A stretch of 6,814 bases of DNA, taken from contig DCVM01000006.1 in the NCBI GenBank assembly GCA_002327985.1, positions 1 through 6,814 of the forward strand, written 5' to 3'. The position numbers and the translations under genes are program-made. Positions 4,720-6,814 of this stretch are shown here, piece after piece. The notes below the pieces were generated by a model, which did no database searches, was not told where the DNA came from, and was given only the letters and a program-made list of their open reading frames with translations. Each line of letters starts with the position of its first letter. Position 1 is the stretch's first letter. This DNA comes from Syntrophaceae bacterium UBA2188. GTDB taxonomy: Bacteria > Desulfobacterota > BSN033 > UBA1163.

Positions 4720-6123
4720 CTATGGGCGTCGTAGTGGCTTCGGAAGATGAATGGCCAAACCATCCACATCGAGAAAGGCCTCTTTCAGAGCCTCTGGAGT
4801 GGTTGGGTGGGCTTGAATGAGTTTAGAGAACTCTTTTGCTTTAACATTCTGTTCCATCAGGTTGGAAGCAATCGAAATCAGGTTGCTGGCATGGTGGCCA
4901 ATGATGTGAACCCCTAAAATTCTATCATCTTCTCTACCAACAATGATCTTAATGAGTCCATCCGTCTCCCCTGCGATCACAGCCGTTGGATTGGAGCGGA
5001 AGGGAAAGCGGCCTATCCTTACTGTTCCTTTTTCTTTAGCCTCTTTTTCTGTAAGACCAAGGGAGGCAATTTCTGGATAAGTAAAGATACAGAGAGGTAT
5101 TAGGTGATCTTCGATTTCGTGGTCAATTTCCATCCCATTTTCCGCCGCAACCAAACCTTCTTCCATGGCCACATGAGCTAAGAGAGTTCCTCCAATCGCA
5201 TCCCCAATCGCATAAATGTGGGGGGCGGTGGTCTCCATCCGATGGTTGACTCGAATTCCTGTTGAGGAGACATCAACCCCTGCCTTTTGAAAATCGAGTT
5301 CTAATTTGGGCGACCTTCCAACAGCCAAAAGCAACTTTTCTGCTGAAACTTCCTGAATTCCCTGAGGTGTGTTTACGGCCAGAGTCAACCCTTCGCTTGC
5401 TTGGCGGAGACCTTCCACTTTGGACTTTGTTAAAATCTTGATACCATCCCTTTCTAAGAACCTTCGAAGATTCCGAACCAGTTCATCTTCAAGACCAGGA
5501 AGAATATTATCCAGAATTTCAATCATCGTCACCTTTGAACCCAATATGTTGAAGATCGTGGCAAACTCAACACCGATATATCCTCCACCAACGATCACTA
5601 TTTCTTCGGGAATCTCATTGATCTCTAATGCTTCATCGCTAGTGATAATCTTTTCACCATCAGGGGAAATATTTGAGAGGAGTTTCGATTTTGAACCAGG
5701 AGCCAGGATGATTACATCCGCTTCAAGGATTTCCTTTCTCCCATCACGATATAAAAGAATGACCTGATTGGGTCTTAAAAAGTCAGCCTGAGCCTGCTTG
5801 ACAGTAATACGATACGATTCGAGAAGCATCTCCACACCTTTCAGCAACTCCTGAACTACTTTTTTCTTCCGTTCCATCATCGATTCGAGGGGATTAAATT
5901 TTTCAATAAGGAGAGATTGAAAGACTGTGGAACCTTTTAGTGAACGAAGCATTTTAGCATCTGAAAGAAGCACTTTGGTAGGGATACAACCCCGATTGAG
6001 ACAAGTTCCTCCGATCCTATCTCTTTCTATCAGGGTCACTTGAGCTCCCAGTTGAGCAGCCCGAATCGCTGCCACATATCCACCTGGTCCACCTCCGATG
6101 ACTACAATTTTTTTGACACTCAT
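4720..6123 (-). CDS. lpdA: Dihydrolipoyl dehydrogenase (E3)
   Basis: This FAD flavoprotein reoxidises dihydrolipoyl groups of 2-oxoacid dehydrogenase complexes or of glycine-cleavage H protein and reduces NAD+. At 467 residues it has the usual E3 length. Visible motifs in order are the FAD-binding GGGPGG at 10-15, the redox-active disulfide C41/C46 in GGTCLNRGCIPTK, the NAD-binding GGGYIG at 179-184, the second FAD contact AIGDAIGG around G307/D308, and the dimer-interface pair H439/E444 in HPTTPE. The usual HxHPT is QAHPT here, so the residue two before the catalytic histidine is Gln, while the catalytic pair itself is intact. The ATG at 6123 has a GAGGG Shine-Dalgarno about five bases upstream. 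It lies between lipB and lipA, so its likely partners are the lipoylated proteins those enzymes mature. Which complex it serves cannot be told from this window. Confidence 0.96.
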   Translation of the reverse strand: MSVKKIVVIGGGPGGYVAAIRAAQLGAQVTLIERDRIGGTCLNRGCIPTKVLLSDAKMLRSLKGSTVFQSLLIEKFNPLESMMERKKKVVQELLKGVEMLLESYRITVKQAQADFLRPNQVILLYRDGRKEILEADVIILAPGSKSKLLSNISPDGEKIITSDEALEINEIPEEIVIVGGGYIGVEFATIFNILGSKVTMIEILDNILPGLEDELVRNLRRFLERDGIKILTKSKVEGLRQASEGLTLAVNTPQGIQEVSAEKLLLAVGRSPKLELDFQKAGVDVSSTGIRVNHRMETTAPHIYAIGDAIGGTLLAHVAMEEGLVAAENGMEIDHEIEDHLIPLCIFTYPEIASLGLTEKEAKEKGTVRIGRFPFRSNPTAVIAGETDGLIKIIVGREDDRILGVHIIGHHASNLISIASNLMEQNVKAKEFSKLIQAHPTTPEALKEAFLDVDGLAIHLPKPLRRP

Positions 6124-6158
6124 GGGCCCTCAACTTTCAAATGATCAATAGTCAATGC

Positions 6159-6814
6159 TCATTGAGCAATGAAGTCTTTTATTTCTTTTTCTTTCCAATC
6201 CCGCTGGAAAATCTCTTTAAAATAAATAGCTAATCTTTGGGTTAACTCATCCCGAGAGATTTTTGTCCCCAGAATCTTTTCTAGACTGGTCATCTTCTTT
6301 CCTTCGAGACCGCAAGGGTTGATCAATTCAAAATATTTTAGGTCGGTCTCGTAGTTCAGCGAAAATCCATGGAATGAGACCCATCGTTTAATGGTGACTC
6401 CTACCGACGCGATCTTCTCTCCATTCACCCAGACACCCCGGTTCAAAGGGTCTCTTTTCCCTTCGATTCCGAAATCTTTTAGAACACGAAGAATGACCTC
6501 CTCGAGTTGACCGATATATCGGATGAGACGATATCCATATTCCTTCAAATCGAGAATGGGGTAAACCACCATCTGCCCAGGACCATGGTAAGTAACATCC
6601 CCGCCCCTCTCCACCTGGAAAAGTGGAATCTTCATCTCCTCCAAAACTTCTCGAGAAACAAGCAAGTGTTGGCGGTTCCCACGCCTCCCCAGAGTGATCA
6701 CATGGGGGTGTTCCAAGATGAGCAGCAGATCGGGTAATTCTTCTTCGACTCGCTTTGACCAGAGTTGATGCTGCAGATCCCAAGCCTTCTGGTAGTCTAT
6801 GAGACCCATATCTA
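6159..6814 (-). CDS. lipB: Octanoyltransferase LipB (5' end probably beyond window)
   Basis: LipB moves the octanoyl group from octanoyl-ACP to a specific lysine of lipoyl-carrier proteins, the first step of de novo lipoylation in the cytoplasm. Numbering from the first in-window ATG (6809), the family signature RGGDVTYHGPGQ is at 68-79, the catalytic lysine is K132 in GEKIASVGV, HGF is at 147-149, and the nucleophilic cysteine is C166 in INPCGL. The 216 residues are near full length. The frame stays open upstream of that ATG to the window edge (preceding codons xTA GAT). The resulting x-D-M-G-L-I-D-Y fits the family's usual DLGL-DY beginning, so I infer that the true start is a few codons outside the window and that ATG 6809 is internal. 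It ends with TGA at 6159-6161, 35 bp before lpdA, which suggests co-transcription. Identity is near certain; only the start is unsure. Confidence 0.96.
   Translation of the reverse strand, partial: DMGLIDYQKAWDLQHQLWSKRVEEELPDLLLILEHPHVITLGRRGNRQHLLVSREVLEEMKIPLFQVERGGDVTYHGPGQMVVYPILDLKEYGYRLIRYIGQLEEVILRVLKDFGIEGKRDPLNRGVWVNGEKIASVGVTIKRWVSFHGFSLNYETDLKYFELINPCGLEGKKMTSLEKILGTKISRDELTQRLAIYFKEIFQRDWKEKEIKDFIAQ

Noticed and set aside
5369..5767. Plus-strand open frame over lpdA
   Set aside because: Low-complexity serine-rich translation, antisense to the E3 gene; a shadow.

Overview
The window reads as a stretch of bacterial chromosome of moderate GC. All six intact genes whose family I recognise, plus a small antitoxin gene, lie on the minus strand, so transcription runs from high to low coordinates. 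The lipoyl genes and the style of the intergenic repeats would suit an anaerobic Desulfobacterota-like or related lineage. That is an impression from protein flavour only; no taxonomic marker is present.

Right half (about 3663-6814): a lipoylation block in the order lipB (octanoyltransferase, cut by the window edge), lpdA (dihydrolipoyl dehydrogenase, E3) and lipA (lipoyl synthase). LipB loads octanoate onto a carrier lysine, LipA inserts two sulfurs to make lipoyl, and Lpd reoxidises the dihydrolipoyl arm. Together they mature and recycle the swinging arm of a 2-oxoacid dehydrogenase or the glycine cleavage system, whose other genes are not in this window. lipB and lpdA are 35 bp apart. lpdA and lipA are separated by 181 bp holding a REP/BIME-like pair of inverted hairpins and a C/G-rich palindrome.

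Middle (2054-3625): a MazEF-type toxin-antitoxin pair (ribbon-helix-helix-like antitoxin followed by a MazF ribonuclease that most likely starts at an overlapping GTG). It has a good sigma70-like promoter overlapped by an operator-like palindrome. Next come a small exported DUF4019 protein and a YjbQ/UPF0047 family protein.

Left part (1-2053): an AAA ATPase of the AAA_14/DUF4143 type, with a perfect 14-bp inverted repeat almost touching its start codon. On its upstream side is a cluster of C/G-rich hairpins (1753-1915). On its far side (200-259) is a relic of the C-terminal end of a second yjbQ copy. It is about 80% identical in DNA to the intact gene, and most differences are synonymous. A 19-bp direct repeat (1-19 and 1919-1937) lies beyond the yjbQ tail in the same orientation on both sides, so the ATPase sits between two partial copies of one segment. 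This is the clearest sign of past rearrangement here. I see no RNA gene, CRISPR array, intact insertion sequence or convincingly new multi-gene system.
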